A stretch of 64,000 bases of DNA from Bog-756 sp963727955 (GCA_963727955.1 CAVSII010000005.1:1-64000); one strand, 5' to 3'; counted from the first letter of the stretch, positions 1 to 8,865 are shown. Numbers and translations: made by a program. The notes: generated from the sequence alone by a model not told the origin.

Positions 1-2
1 AC

Positions 3-179
3 AGCCCCCGCCCGTCCGACTCCCCGGGTGGGGGAGATCCCGTCCTCATCGGCAAGCGCTATGTCGAGCCGACCTCGGGCATCGAGGTCCTCTGTACCCA
101 GGCCGGTCCCGGGCCGCTGGCCTATAACGGCCTGCCCTTGTCCGCTAACGCACCCAAACCGCTGCCGGCCTCGGACTGA
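3..179 (+). CDS. C-terminal end of a small conserved protein (partial)
   Basis: An open frame enters from the left edge and stops at a TGA at 177-179. About 58 residues are visible, including 'GKRYVEPTSGIEVLCTQAG' and the tail 'KPLPASD'. I have the impression of a short conserved actinobacterial protein whose C-terminus contains 'GKRY...EVLCTK.G', but I cannot name a function. The frame stops 19 bp before the preferred P450 start, so the two are probably co-transcribed. The 5' end lies outside the window. Confidence 0.5.
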   Translation, partial: SPRPSDSPGGGDPVLIGKRYVEPTSGIEVLCTQAGPGPLAYNGLPLSANAPKPLPASD

Positions 180-198
180 CCGGGGCGTGGAGGCTCCC

Positions 199-1401
199 GT
201 GCCGGTTGAGGCCATCGAGTTCGACCCATTCTCCGACACGTTCTTCGACGACCCCTACGACACCTACGCCCGTCTGCGGGACGAGGCGCCGGTCTATTTC
301 AACGAGACCTACGGCTTCTACGCCGTCTCCCGCTACGCCGACGTGGTAGCCGTGCACGCCGATCCGGAACGGTTCGTGAGCTCCTACGGGGTTACGCTCG
401 AGATGCTCCGGAAACGCCAGCCCGTCGCCGTCAACATGATGATCATGATGGACCCGCCCGAGCACACCCTCCATCGGCGTCTGGTCAGTCAGGCTTTCAG
501 CCGGCGGGCCATCGGCGACCTCGAACCCCTGGTAGCCGGCGTCATCGACGGTCTGCTCGACGGATTGGTCGGACGCCGTCAGTTCGACATCGTGGCTGAG
601 TTCGCCGCCCTGTTCCCGGTCGAGGTCATCTCGTCGATGCTGGGCGTCCCCGACGGCGAGCGCCAGCAGATTCGGCTCTGGGTGGACACCATGCTCCACC
701 GGGAGGAGGGCGTGGCCGACACCACCCAGGAGGGGATGGAGGCGGCCCTGTACATGGTCGAATATCTGCTGGCACTGTCCGAGGCCAAACGGGCGGTGCC
801 CGACGGACTGCTCATGTCGCGGCTCATCGAGGCCGAAATCGAAGACGGTGACGGCGCCATGGTCAGGCTCAGCGACGAGGAAGTGGCCACCTTCGCCGCC
901 CTCATCGCCAGTGCCGGCAGCGAGACGGTCACCAAGCTGGTCGGCAGTGCTGTCGTCCTCTTCGACCAGCACCCCCACCAGTGGGACCAGGTCGTGGCCG
1001 ATGCCACTGCCGTGTCCGGCGCCGTCGAGGAGGTGCTGCGTATGCATCCGCCCTCCCAGTACCAGGGACGCTATGCGGTCGAGTCGGTCACCTTCGACGG
1101 GGGTACAATCCCGGCCGACACGCCGGTCCTGTTGCTGACCGGTGCCGCCACCCGGGACCCCCGGGAGTACGACAACCCGGACGTGTTCGACATCACCCGG
1201 GGCGGACGGACCACGCTGGCCTTCGGGTACGGGGTCCACGGCTGCCTGGGGGCGTGGCTGGCCCGGATGGAGAGCCAGCTGGCCCTCAACGGGATCCGCC
1301 GACGGTGGCCGGCGTTCGCCGTGGAGCGGGACGGCTTGGAGAGGGTCAACATGTCCAACGTGGCCGGGTTCTCCCACGTGCCGGTAACGGTGCCCGCCTG
1401 A
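199..1401 (+). CDS. Cytochrome P450
   Basis: Haem-thiolate monooxygenase of about 400 residues, the usual size of a soluble bacterial P450. The I-helix oxygen-activation segment AGSETV is near residue 240, the ExxR pair is E278-R281, and the haem-binding loop FGYGVHGCLG is at 342-351 with C349 as the expected iron ligand. The I-helix has Glu-Thr where Asp/Glu-Thr is normal. GTG at 199 is chosen because GGAGG sits five bases upstream; GTG at 187 is in frame, and an earlier in-frame extension overlaps the preceding gene and shows no P450 features. No ferredoxin or reductase is adjacent, so electrons probably come from elsewhere. The substrate is unknown; the convergent neighbours are a CoA-ligase/SDR/amidohydrolase set. 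Confidence 0.93.
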   Translation: MPVEAIEFDPFSDTFFDDPYDTYARLRDEAPVYFNETYGFYAVSRYADVVAVHADPERFVSSYGVTLEMLRKRQPVAVNMMIMMDPPEHTLHRRLVSQAFSRRAIGDLEPLVAGVIDGLLDGLVGRRQFDIVAEFAALFPVEVISSMLGVPDGERQQIRLWVDTMLHREEGVADTTQEGMEAALYMVEYLLALSEAKRAVPDGLLMSRLIEAEIEDGDGAMVRLSDEEVATFAALIASAGSETVTKLVGSAVVLFDQHPHQWDQVVADATAVSGAVEEVLRMHPPSQYQGRYAVESVTFDGGTIPADTPVLLLTGAATRDPREYDNPDVFDITRGGRTTLAFGYGVHGCLGAWLARMESQLALNGIRRRWPAFAVERDGLERVNMSNVAGFSHVPVTVPA

Positions 1402-1447
1402 TATCCGCTGACACCGGCTGACAACGGGTGACCCACACTTCTGCGGC

Positions 1448-2974
1448 TCACGAAGGCGGTTTGTCGTTCTCTGCCTCGAGTTCCTGACGGAGGGCGCGTC
1501 GGAGCAGCTTGCCGGTCTCCGTATAGGGGAGGCTGGCCTGGAACTCGACCTGGTCGGGGGTACGGGACCCCCTCACCCGTGTCCGCACCCAGGCCCGCAC
1601 ATCGTCGGCTGTCAGGGTGGCGTCGGCTTCGGGGACGATGACGGCGGCGATCCGTTGGCCCCAGTCGTCGTCGGCCACGCCGACAACGGCGCAGTCGGCC
1701 ACCCCGGGCTGGGAGGCGATGACTTCTTCGATCTCGACCGGGGCGATGTTCTCGCCGCCCCGGATGATGGTGTCGTCGAAACGGCCCATGATGAACAGAT
1801 AGCCCTCGGCGTCGAGGTAGCCGGTATCCCGTGTGGCGAACCACCCACCGCCACCGCCACCGGTTGGGTCGGTGGTGCCCAGGTACTCTCCCGACACCTG
1901 GGCCCCCCGTACGTGGATCTCCCCTTCCTGACCCGACCCGAGAGGGGCTCCGTCCGGGTCGCGGATCTCGATGTCGATGCCGGGCACGGCCCGACCGGCC
2001 GACCGCAGCCGATCGCGGGCCGCCGGGTCGGCGTCATTGAGGGCCCGCCGGTGGTCATCGGGACCGAGAAGGGCAATGGTGGAGGCCGTTTCGGTCAGCC
2101 CGTAGGCGTTGACGAACCCAACCTCCGGGAAGAGAACCAGCGCCGCCTCGAGAACACGCTGGGGCATGGCTGCCCCGCCATAGACGATGGACTCGAGGGA
2201 CGGGGGCGCAGATTCCCCCGTGGCCTGAAGACACTCGACGATCCGACCCAGCATGGTCGGGACCACCATGGCGTGGGTCACACTTTCCTGGCGCACCAGG
2301 CGCAGCCAGTCCTTGGCGTCGAAGGCGTCGAGGTAGATGACCCGGCGCCCGCTGTAGAGGTTGGTGAGGACGTGGGCCACGCCGGCGATGTGGTACGGCG
2401 GGACGGCCACCAGGGCGGCATCGGTGGCAGAAGCCGCTCCGTACTCCACGGTGCCCAGCACGTAGCTGGTCAGGTGGCGATGGCGCAGGACGACCGCCTT
2501 GGGCTCGGACGTGGTGCCACTGGTGTAGAGGAGAACGGCCACATCGTCGGGATCGGGCTCGACGGTGACTGTGCCATCGGCCGGCCCGGTGTCGCCTCCG
2601 AGCGCCAGGAACTGGTCGGGACTGACAGCCCGGCGCCCGGCGTGGTGCAGGGCTGACAGGCGGGGTTCGTCGGCCACGATAAGGGCGCCGGGATGACGGT
2701 CGAGGATGTCGTTCTGGCGGTCGTCGGCCAGGCGGTAATTGACCGGAACCAGGGGGATCCCCGCCGCCGAGGCGGCGAAGACGGCCACCGGGAAGGCCAG
2801 GCTGTTGGCGGCGGCGAAAACCAGATTGGACGTGCCCTCGGCCACTAGAGAGGCACCGATCCGGCGAGCGTCGGTCTGAAGGGCGGCCGCCGTCAGCTGC
2901 CGGTCGTCGAAGCGGAACACCGGGCGGTCAGGGTCGACGGCACCGGCCATCTCGAGCAGAAGGAGGAGGTTCAC
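1448..2974 (-). CDS. AMP-dependent acyl-CoA synthetase/ligase
   Basis: ANL-superfamily enzyme (508 aa) predicted to adenylate a carboxylic acid and transfer it to coenzyme A. The phosphate-binding motif YTSGTTSEPK is at about 150-159. Further on come the AYGLTET adenine/acid-site motif, the hinge-like GYLFIMGRFDD segment, the GGENIAP motif and a C-terminal TGKLLRR whose Lys is the usual adenylation lysine. The length is normal for medium/long-chain or aryl-CoA ligases; the acid cannot be told from sequence. It starts at GTG and is the last gene of a leftward set (amidohydrolase, aldolase, SDR, ligase), 74 bp after the SDR stop. It converges on the P450 gene with a 46-bp gap. Confidence 0.92.
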   Translation of the reverse strand: MNLLLLLEMAGAVDPDRPVFRFDDRQLTAAALQTDARRIGASLVAEGTSNLVFAAANSLAFPVAVFAASAAGIPLVPVNYRLADDRQNDILDRHPGALIVADEPRLSALHHAGRRAVSPDQFLALGGDTGPADGTVTVEPDPDDVAVLLYTSGTTSEPKAVVLRHRHLTSYVLGTVEYGAASATDAALVAVPPYHIAGVAHVLTNLYSGRRVIYLDAFDAKDWLRLVRQESVTHAMVVPTMLGRIVECLQATGESAPPSLESIVYGGAAMPQRVLEAALVLFPEVGFVNAYGLTETASTIALLGPDDHRRALNDADPAARDRLRSAGRAVPGIDIEIRDPDGAPLGSGQEGEIHVRGAQVSGEYLGTTDPTGGGGGGWFATRDTGYLDAEGYLFIMGRFDDTIIRGGENIAPVEIEEVIASQPGVADCAVVGVADDDWGQRIAAVIVPEADATLTADDVRAWVRTRVRGSRTPDQVEFQASLPYTETGKLLRRALRQELEAENDKPPS

Positions 2975-3048
2975 GGTCGGGAGATTTCTCGGGAGAGGAA
3001 GTGGTCGAGGTCAGGTGGGGGCGATGAGCACGAATAGTTTCGAAGCCG

Positions 3049-3813
3049 TCACTTGGGAGCGAAGCGCTGGCCTGCGTCAAGACGGATGGTACCGCCGTTC
3101 AACATGGGGTTCTCGATGATGGCCACCACCAGCCGGGCGAACTCCTCCGGGCGGCCCATCCTCTTGGGAAAGGCGGCGTCGGCGGTGAGCTTGTCGGCGT
3201 AGTCGTCGGGGATGCCGGCGGTGATGCCGGTCAGGAACAGGCTGGGTGCGACGGCATCGACCCGGATCCCGTAGGACCCCAGGTCCCGGGCCATCGTGAG
3301 GGTCATGCCGGCGATGCCGGCCTTGGCCGCGGCGTAGGCGACCTGGCCGATCTGGCCTTCGAAGGCGGCGATCGAGGACGTGTTGACGATCACCCCCCGC
3401 TCACCGTCCTCGGGTTGGTTGTCGGCCATGTGCATGGCTTGCAGCCGGTTGAGGTTGAAGGTGGCCACCAGGTTGAGCTCCACAACCCGCCGGAATTCGT
3501 CGAGCGGGTGGGGTCCCGAGCGGGACAGGGTCTTGCGGGCGATACCACCACCGGCGGTGTTGACCGCTACGTGAAGCCCACCGAGAGATCCGACCGCATC
3601 GGCCAACGCCGCCTCGGTCTCTTCGGCGTCGGTGACGTCGCACGGGTGGAAGGTGGCCCCGTCCCCGAGGCTGGAGGCGACGGTGTCGCCGGGCGAGCTC
3701 GGCAGGTCGAGGATGGCCACCCCCGCCCCTCTTTTGGCCAGGAGCTCGGCCGTGGCGCGGGCCATCCCCGATGCGCCTCCCACGACAACTGCCTTCTTGC
3801 CTGCAATCTCCAT
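3049..3813 (-). CDS. SDR-family dehydrogenase, 3-hydroxyacyl-CoA dehydrogenase type II-like
   Basis: NAD(P)-dependent short-chain dehydrogenase (254 aa). The N-terminal nucleotide-binding GGASGMA motif follows a beta strand starting at residue 7; the catalytic Ser (NTSSIAAF) and YxxxK (YAAAK) are present. The text around 'AFEGQIGQVAYAAAK' and 'PKRMGRPEEFARLV' resembles the HSD10 type that oxidises 3-hydroxyacyl-CoA, which would suit the CoA ligase downstream; this is inference. The ATG at 3813 is preferred over longer in-frame starts because a GGAGG lies eight bases upstream and the fold begins at once. The open frame continues upstream into the aldolase gene, but that stretch has no SDR features. 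Confidence 0.9.
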   Translation of the reverse strand: MEIAGKKAVVVGGASGMARATAELLAKRGAGVAILDLPSSPGDTVASSLGDGATFHPCDVTDAEETEAALADAVGSLGGLHVAVNTAGGGIARKTLSRSGPHPLDEFRRVVELNLVATFNLNRLQAMHMADNQPEDGERGVIVNTSSIAAFEGQIGQVAYAAAKAGIAGMTLTMARDLGSYGIRVDAVAPSLFLTGITAGIPDDYADKLTADAAFPKRMGRPEEFARLVVAIIENPMLNGGTIRLDAGQRFAPK

Positions 3814-3946
3814 GCGGTCCTCCCTCTGTGGGGTTCTCTCTGGCCTTCTGTGCGGGGTGGGTCCTGTACGGCCCGGTCTATGAGGTGAAGCTCGTGGGTG
3901 GGCTCGTGCGGCGGTGCAGCTCGGGTCTGAGACGGCTCCGGTGGGG

Positions 3947-4711
3947 TCAGCGGCCGGGGACGACGCCGGCGCATCGGGGAGCGAGCAGCGTGGGATCCTT
4001 TCGAAGCTCGCGCCGGGCCATGGCCTCGAAGAATCCTGTGAAGCCCTCACCGTCCGATGAGGCGAAGAAGGAGCGGGCCGGGTCGGGGAGCTGCCGGCCG
4101 GAGCCCAACGATTCGACGTACCAGGCACGCCGGCTGCGGTACTCGAGGGCCACGGCGCGCTGATGGGCGGCCCGGATGCTGCCGGCGGTGATGAACACAC
4201 CGTGATTGACCAGAAGGGCCAGGTCGGCTGTTCCCATGGCGGCCACGGCCCGGGCCGCGCTGTCGCGGGAGTTGACCGGTCCGTCGTACTCGTCGACGAT
4301 CACCACCTCCCCGCCACCCAGGGCCGAGCTCTGGTCGTAGCAACCGGGCAGTCGGGCCAGGTCGGCCCACACCGTCCCGAACCGGGGATGGCTGTGCACG
4401 GCCACGATGGTGCCCGGGCGCTGCCGGTGGAGCTCGAGGTGGAGGGGGATGCCCAGGGGAACCGGCCACTCCCCCTCGAGAACGTTGCCGTCGAGATCGA
4501 TGCGCAGGATGTCGTCGGGGTGCAGCTCTTCCCACAGCAGGTACCACGGGTTGCAGAGGAGGGTCCCGTCGGGCTGTCGGTAGGTGATGTGACCGGCCAG
4601 ATGGTCGTCGTAACCCTCCCGCCAAAGGGTGCGGGCCAGCAGAACGAGCTCCTGGCGGGGCGAGAGCTCGGGGAGAAGAGCGTCCGCGGTGGGAGTGAAG
4701 GCGACCGTCAC
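3947..4711 (-). CDS. Class II aldolase/adducin-family protein
   Basis: Protein of 254 residues of the class II aldolase/adducin N-terminal family, metal-dependent aldolases, epimerases and decarboxylase-like enzymes. The zinc-site HSHP motif is near residue 106 and a further His occurs in LVNHGVF, the expected metal ligands. Its ATG overlaps the stop of the upstream amidohydrolase by 4 bp, so the two are translationally coupled. The partner amidohydrolase and downstream SDR/CoA ligase suggest carbon-carbon bond cleavage or decarboxylation in a shared pathway, but the substrate cannot be assigned. Confidence 0.88.
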   Translation of the reverse strand: MTVAFTPTADALLPELSPRQELVLLARTLWREGYDDHLAGHITYRQPDGTLLCNPWYLLWEELHPDDILRIDLDGNVLEGEWPVPLGIPLHLELHRQRPGTIVAVHSHPRFGTVWADLARLPGCYDQSSALGGGEVVIVDEYDGPVNSRDSAARAVAAMGTADLALLVNHGVFITAGSIRAAHQRAVALEYRSRRAWYVESLGSGRQLPDPARSFFASSDGEGFTGFFEAMARRELRKDPTLLAPRCAGVVPGR

Positions 4712-5904
4712 GGCAATACCTTGTCGGGCAGGGGCCAGCGGTACAGAGCGGCGGCGTTGCCACTACAGAGCTTCCGCAGCTCGTGGTCGGGAAGGTGGCC
4801 CCAGCACCGTTCGATGACCGACTGGGTGTCGGGCCAGGTGGAGTCGCCGTGCGGATAGTCGACCTCCACCATGATGTGGTCGATGCCGATCCGGTGGCGG
4901 GTGTCAATGGTGGATGGATCGTCGATGGTGCAGAACCAGAAGTTGCGAGCCAGCGCTTCGGCCGGCAGCAACCCCGAGGAGTCGTAGTCCCGCCCGTAGC
5001 CCGAACGTTCCACAATGTTGTCGAGGCGGTCGGCCAGCATGGCCACCCATCCGATGCCGCCCTCGCTCATGGCGATCTTGATACCCGGGTAGCGCGCCGG
5101 GATGCCCGACCACACCCACTCGGCACAGGCCGACAGGGACATCTGGCCGAACAGGGTGGCTCCCAGCGCCACCAGGGGACCGTCGACCGGCAGCTCGGGC
5201 ATCCCCGAGGAGCCGACATGGAGGGAGACGACGGTGTCGGTCTCCTCGCAGGCAGCCAGTACCGGATCCCAGTATCCCGAAAACAGGCTGGGCAGCCCGA
5301 TTCGGTGCGGTCGCTCCGGAAGGGTGACCGAACGGAAACCACGCTCGGCGTTGCGCCGGATCTCCTCGGCGCCCTGTTCGGCGTCGGACAGGAAGGTGAT
5401 CCCGCACGGGATGATGCGATCGGGGTAGGGCTGCCACCACGCTTCGTAGAGCCAGTCGTTCCACGCCCGGGTGACGGCCAGTCCGAGCTCGGGGTCCTGG
5501 GCCGCCGAAAACACCCTCCCGCAAAACCCGGTGATCATGGAGGGGAAGTTGAGGGAGGCCCAGACACCGTTGACATCCATGTCGGCGATGCGGGCGTCGA
5601 TATCCCAGCAGCCCCGGCGCATGTCCTCGAAGCGGGTCGGCTCGAGCGTGACGCACTCGGGCCGTCGCCCGGCGACGGCGTTCATACCCACCTGTGAGTA
5701 CCGGGCGCCGTCGAACTCCCAGAGCTGGTGTCCTTTGGAGTTCTCGATGACCCGAGGGGCACGATCGACGAATTTGCGGGCAAGACGGCCCTCGAACATG
5801 TCCGGCGGCTCGACCAGATGATCATCCACCGAAATCACCGTGAACCGCACCAACCGGGGATCCGGATCCGGCAGCAGTGTCTCGGGTCGGGTCGCGATCC
5901 TCAT
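4708..5904 (-). CDS. Amidohydrolase family 2 (ACMSD-type) metal-dependent hydrolase/decarboxylase
   Basis: A 398-residue TIM-barrel protein of the amidohydrolase_2 group, which includes ACMSD and gamma-resorcylate decarboxylase. The strand-1 motif is 'ISVDDHLVEPPDMF' (VDDH replaces the usual D-x-H), a metal-binding His lies in VSLHVGS, and a late 'VDYPHGDSTWP' is the characteristic D-x-P-H region. Many members decarboxylate rather than hydrolyse. It is the first gene of the leftward four-gene set and is 4-bp overlapped with the aldolase. The divergent LLM oxidoreductase starts 111 bp away, so the two sides probably share a promoter region. Confidence 0.88.
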   Translation of the reverse strand: MRIATRPETLLPDPDPRLVRFTVISVDDHLVEPPDMFEGRLARKFVDRAPRVIENSKGHQLWEFDGARYSQVGMNAVAGRRPECVTLEPTRFEDMRRGCWDIDARIADMDVNGVWASLNFPSMITGFCGRVFSAAQDPELGLAVTRAWNDWLYEAWWQPYPDRIIPCGITFLSDAEQGAEEIRRNAERGFRSVTLPERPHRIGLPSLFSGYWDPVLAACEETDTVVSLHVGSSGMPELPVDGPLVALGATLFGQMSLSACAEWVWSGIPARYPGIKIAMSEGGIGWVAMLADRLDNIVERSGYGRDYDSSGLLPAEALARNFWFCTIDDPSTIDTRHRIGIDHIMVEVDYPHGDSTWPDTQSVIERCWGHLPDHELRKLCSGNAAALYRWPLPDKVLP

Positions 5905-6015
5905 CCGGTTGTCCCCACCCGGCGATTATGCCAGCTCAATGGGGCGTGCCTCCTCGGGGGTGACCGCCCTACGCTCGGACCGAGCCCCCCTCGCTTCCTC
6001 GCTGAAAGGAACCCC

Positions 6016-6897
6016 ATGAAAGTCGGCATCCACTACGCCAATTTCACCCTTCCCGGTGGCCCCGAATCGATGGCCACCACCCTGGCGGCAACGGCCCGGG
6101 CCGCCGAGGCATCGGGTTGCGACACCTTCACCCTGATGGATCACTGGTTCCAGATGGAGCAGTTCGCCACCGCCCAGGACCCGATGCTCGAGGGCTACAC
6201 CTCTCTCGGCTACCTGGCCGGACTCACCCAGACCATGACGCTTGGTCTACTGGTCACCGGCGTGACCTATCGGTACCCTGGACTGCTGGCCAAGATCGTC
6301 ACCACCCTCGACGTCCTGTCCGGTGGCCGCGGTCAACTGGGTATCGGGGCGGCCTGGTACGAACGCGAACACGCCGCCCTCGGGGTTCCCTTCCCGCCTC
6401 TCAGCGAACGATTCGAACGGCTGGAGGAGACTCTCCAGATCTGCCACCAGATGTGGAGTGACGACGACGGCCCCTATGCCGGTGCGCACTATCAGCTGGC
6501 CGAGACCATCTGCTCGCCCCGTCCGGTCAGCCGGCCGCGGCCGGCGATCCTGGTGGGCGGCAGCGGGGAGCGCAAGACGCTGCGTTTGGTGGCCCGCTAT
6601 GCCGACGCCTGCAACCTCTTCGCCCCCGATCCCGATGTGGTGGCCCACAAGCTCGAGGTTCTGGCCCGCCACTGCGACGCCGAGAGCCGCGATCCGGACA
6701 GCATCCGAAAGACGATCCTCGGGTTCGCCGATCCCTTCACCGATACAGCCGCCTTCCTTGCCACCATGGACAACTACGCCAATCTCGGTGTCGACCTGGT
6801 CGAGTTCATGCCCCCCGCTTCCGATCCGGCGGCGTGGGTGGACCGGCTCGGCGAAGAGATCGTGCCGAAACTGGCCGAGATGGGTGGGGCGAGGTAG
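6016..6897 (+). CDS. LLM-class F420-dependent oxidoreductase
   Basis: Luciferase-like TIM-barrel oxidoreductase (293 aa), expected to use reduced F420 or flavin. Typical segments are 'MKVGIHYANFTLPGG', 'SGCDTFTLMDHWFQ', 'LGLLVTGVTYRYPGLLAK', 'GRGQLGIGAAWYEREHAALG' and 'PAILVGGSGERKTLRLVARYAD', matching F420-dependent LLM enzymes of actinobacteria. ATG at 6016 is selected because GAAAGGA lies just upstream and the barrel starts at residue 2; an earlier in-frame extension runs across the divergent promoter. It converges on the cytochrome b unit. Substrate unknown. Confidence 0.9.
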   Translation: MKVGIHYANFTLPGGPESMATTLAATARAAEASGCDTFTLMDHWFQMEQFATAQDPMLEGYTSLGYLAGLTQTMTLGLLVTGVTYRYPGLLAKIVTTLDVLSGGRGQLGIGAAWYEREHAALGVPFPPLSERFERLEETLQICHQMWSDDDGPYAGAHYQLAETICSPRPVSRPRPAILVGGSGERKTLRLVARYADACNLFAPDPDVVAHKLEVLARHCDAESRDPDSIRKTILGFADPFTDTAAFLATMDNYANLGVDLVEFMPPASDPAAWVDRLGEEIVPKLAEMGGAR

Positions 6898-6927
6898 ACG
6901 AAGCTGGGACGATCGGCCGTCACGTGG

Positions 6928-7899
6928 TCAGCCGGAACGGGAGTGCTCGAGTGAGTGGTAGTGCTGTTGCCATATGAGCCGGTAGACGCGACTCCAGCGC
7001 GGGATGGAACGCAGCCCCGGTATGAAAGGCAGGAAGACGAGGCCGAGGGTCAGGACCATCATGATGGCCCACACCTGCAGGTCGCCACTGGCTGACGTGC
7101 TCATGGGCGGGACCTGGTACCAGAGGGTATAGAGCCAGAGCCAGGCCTGACCGGGATAGTTCCCGGTCTCGTTCATCATTCCCCACTGGTCGCCCGACAG
7201 GTGCTGACCTTGGGCCAAGTCGGCCAAATAGGTACCGTCGGCGATGAAGAGGAGGGGCTTGGTGTAATCGGTGCCGTAGAACTGCCGGGAGCTGAGGAGG
7301 GCCCCGTCGAGGGATCCACTCTGGGCCATGGAGGTGAGCGAGGCGATGATCGGCCCGACCGGCCCGTAGTGGCCGGGGGGAACCCGCAGGGCGCCCTGGA
7401 CCGAGGAGGCGCTGGCCACCGCTTTCTCGTAGGCCGCCGTCCATTTTGCCTGTTGGTCCGGCGAGGCCGTGGTGTACCTGGTGAGAGCGGCCTGCACAGC
7501 CGGGTGGTCGGGGAGGGTCTCGAGAGGGGCGATGACGAAGTCGTCGGCCGTGTTGATCGGGTGGTGTACGCCCAACCACTGCTCCGGTGAGAACGGTCCG
7601 ATCGACTGTGACGATCCCGAGGTGTTGTTGTACGGAGGACCGTAAGTGGCGGTACCGCTGGTTCCATCGAGCTCGGTGACGGCCGTTTGCGCGAAATCGA
7701 CGGGATTGGCGGTCGACCACGACTTGACGGTTACCGGCTTTTCGTCCGGCGAGGAAAAGACGACGGCCAGGGCCACGACGAGCAGGACCACCACCACGAG
7801 GGCGATGATGAACTCTTTGACCAGGTCGTAAGGCTCGTAGGCCCCGTGCCATTCGACGACGTCCCGGTCGGGATTGAACTTCCGGCGTCGTGAGGTCAC
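6928..7899 (-). CDS. Membrane protein partnered with cytochrome b
   Basis: 323-residue protein I cannot assign to a named family. It has a charged cytoplasmic N-terminus, a hydrophobic helix at about 32-52, a long exported middle of about 190 residues, and C-terminal hydrophobic helices around 'WLWLYTLWYQVPP' and 'VWAIMMVLTLGLVFLPFIPGL'. It ends in a basic tail. The C-terminal helices could take the place of the cytochrome b C-terminal half (subunit IV-like), but the Q-site PEWY motif is absent. It overlaps the cytochrome b gene by 4 bp and is the last gene of the unit, so it is very likely a subunit of the same complex. Confidence 0.7.
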   Translation of the reverse strand: MTSRRRKFNPDRDVVEWHGAYEPYDLVKEFIIALVVVVLLVVALAVVFSSPDEKPVTVKSWSTANPVDFAQTAVTELDGTSGTATYGPPYNNTSGSSQSIGPFSPEQWLGVHHPINTADDFVIAPLETLPDHPAVQAALTRYTTASPDQQAKWTAAYEKAVASASSVQGALRVPPGHYGPVGPIIASLTSMAQSGSLDGALLSSRQFYGTDYTKPLLFIADGTYLADLAQGQHLSGDQWGMMNETGNYPGQAWLWLYTLWYQVPPMSTSASGDLQVWAIMMVLTLGLVFLPFIPGLRSIPRWSRVYRLIWQQHYHSLEHSRSG

Positions 7900-8627
7900 C
7901 CGACGCCATCCTGCACAGCAGCGTCCGCTGGAGCGAGCCCGCTGTCGCCATCAGCCGGCTCGTCGGCGCCCGCAAAGGGGGGCACGACACCCCGGCGGCG
8001 GACCAGAAGGACATGGACGCCGACCAGGAGAACTACGCAGAGGGGTAGCAGGACAATGTGCCACATCAGCATCTGACCGAAGTTGGTCACGTTGAAGATG
8101 GCGCCTGCTCCCGTGGAGTTGATCCCGTCTTTGGCCTGGGTGCTGATCCATTGGGAGTCGAAGTTCTGTTGGGACAGGTAGCCGGTGAAGGCGGCGCCGA
8201 CGGAGATGACGAACGAGACGACTCCGGTGATCCAGGTCGCTCGTCGGCGTCCACGCCAGGCGGCCATGAAGAACTTGCCCCACAGGTGGACGACCATGGC
8301 GAAGAAGAAGACCTCGACGCTCCATAGGTGGAGCGAGTTGACGAACAGGCCCACGGTGGAGACGTGCCACCAGGTGGGCCCGAAGACGGCCAGGACGCAG
8401 CCTGTGACAATGACAACCGACAGGGCGGCCAGGGTGAGGACACCGAAGACGTAGATCCACGACGCCACGTAGGCTGGTTGCCGGTCGGGCAGCAGTCGGC
8501 TGGGAGGGAGGGCGCTGACGGCGGCGTGCCGTAGCCTGGCTGTCAGCTGACCAGCGTCTTCGGGCCGGTCGGCGCTGTCGGTAACCACGGCAGACGGCAC
8601 CTCATCGGTGCTGGTGTCGGTGGTCAT
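7896..8627 (-). CDS. Cytochrome b N-terminal domain protein (b6-like)
   Basis: Dihaem cytochrome b N-terminal half (243 aa) with four transmembrane helices. The haem-ligand pairs are visible: two His 14 residues apart in the helix containing NSLHLW...VVHLWG, and two His 15 residues apart in MWHIVLL...VGVHVLL. A 14/15 spacing is that of cytochrome b6 rather than mitochondrial cytochrome b. 'GAAFTGYLSQQNFDSQWIS' corresponds to the region after helix C. No Rieske protein, cytochrome c or canonical cytochrome b C-terminal half occurs nearby. It probably moves electrons from menaquinol across the membrane. Four-base overlaps with both neighbours indicate a coupled operon. Confidence 0.88.
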   Translation of the reverse strand: MTTDTSTDEVPSAVVTDSADRPEDAGQLTARLRHAAVSALPPSRLLPDRQPAYVASWIYVFGVLTLAALSVVIVTGCVLAVFGPTWWHVSTVGLFVNSLHLWSVEVFFFAMVVHLWGKFFMAAWRGRRRATWITGVVSFVISVGAAFTGYLSQQNFDSQWISTQAKDGINSTGAGAIFNVTNFGQMLMWHIVLLPLCVVLLVGVHVLLVRRRGVVPPFAGADEPADGDSGLAPADAAVQDGVG

Positions 8628-8815
8628 TGCCCGCCTCCCCCGTGGCGACGGAAGGGAATGAGGATGGCGGCCACGAAGACGATGACCATCAGCCCGATCA
8701 GCACGAGGTTGGCCACCGACATCTGGATGAACCCCCAGTGGATGTAGCGGCCAGTCCCGTTGAGATCGATCAGGCTTCCGGATAGGCGGTCAGGGAAAAA
8801 TACGAAAGACACCAT
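8624..8815 (-). CDS. Small single-span membrane protein of the cytochrome b unit
   Basis: 63-residue protein with one strong hydrophobic helix ('ANLVLIGLMVIVFVAAILI') and a short basic, Gly-rich C-terminus. I do not recognise a family. It is real because it has an AGGAGG ribosome site eight bases before the ATG at 8815, overlaps the cytochrome b start by 4 bp, and is the first gene of the three-gene unit. It may be a small structural subunit of the membrane complex. Confidence 0.75.
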   Translation of the reverse strand: MVSFVFFPDRLSGSLIDLNGTGRYIHWGFIQMSVANLVLIGLMVIVFVAAILIPFRRHGGGGQ

Positions 8816-8865
8816 GTTCGCAACCTCCTGGGAGCGAGGTTAGGTATGCCGCTCCGGTACGAACA

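Noticed and set aside
145..1377. 410-residue frame opposite the first P450
   Set aside because: His/Gly/Asp-rich antisense shadow with no domain; the P450 motifs are clear on the plus strand.
1655..2656. 333-residue plus-strand frame inside the CoA ligase gene
   Set aside because: Shadow of the ligase; no motif and no ribosome site.
3814..4200. Long N-terminal extension of the SDR gene
   Set aside because: It overlaps the aldolase gene antiparallel in frame use, is Pro/Ser/Arg-rich, and a GGAGG-preceded ATG at 3813 starts the SDR fold.
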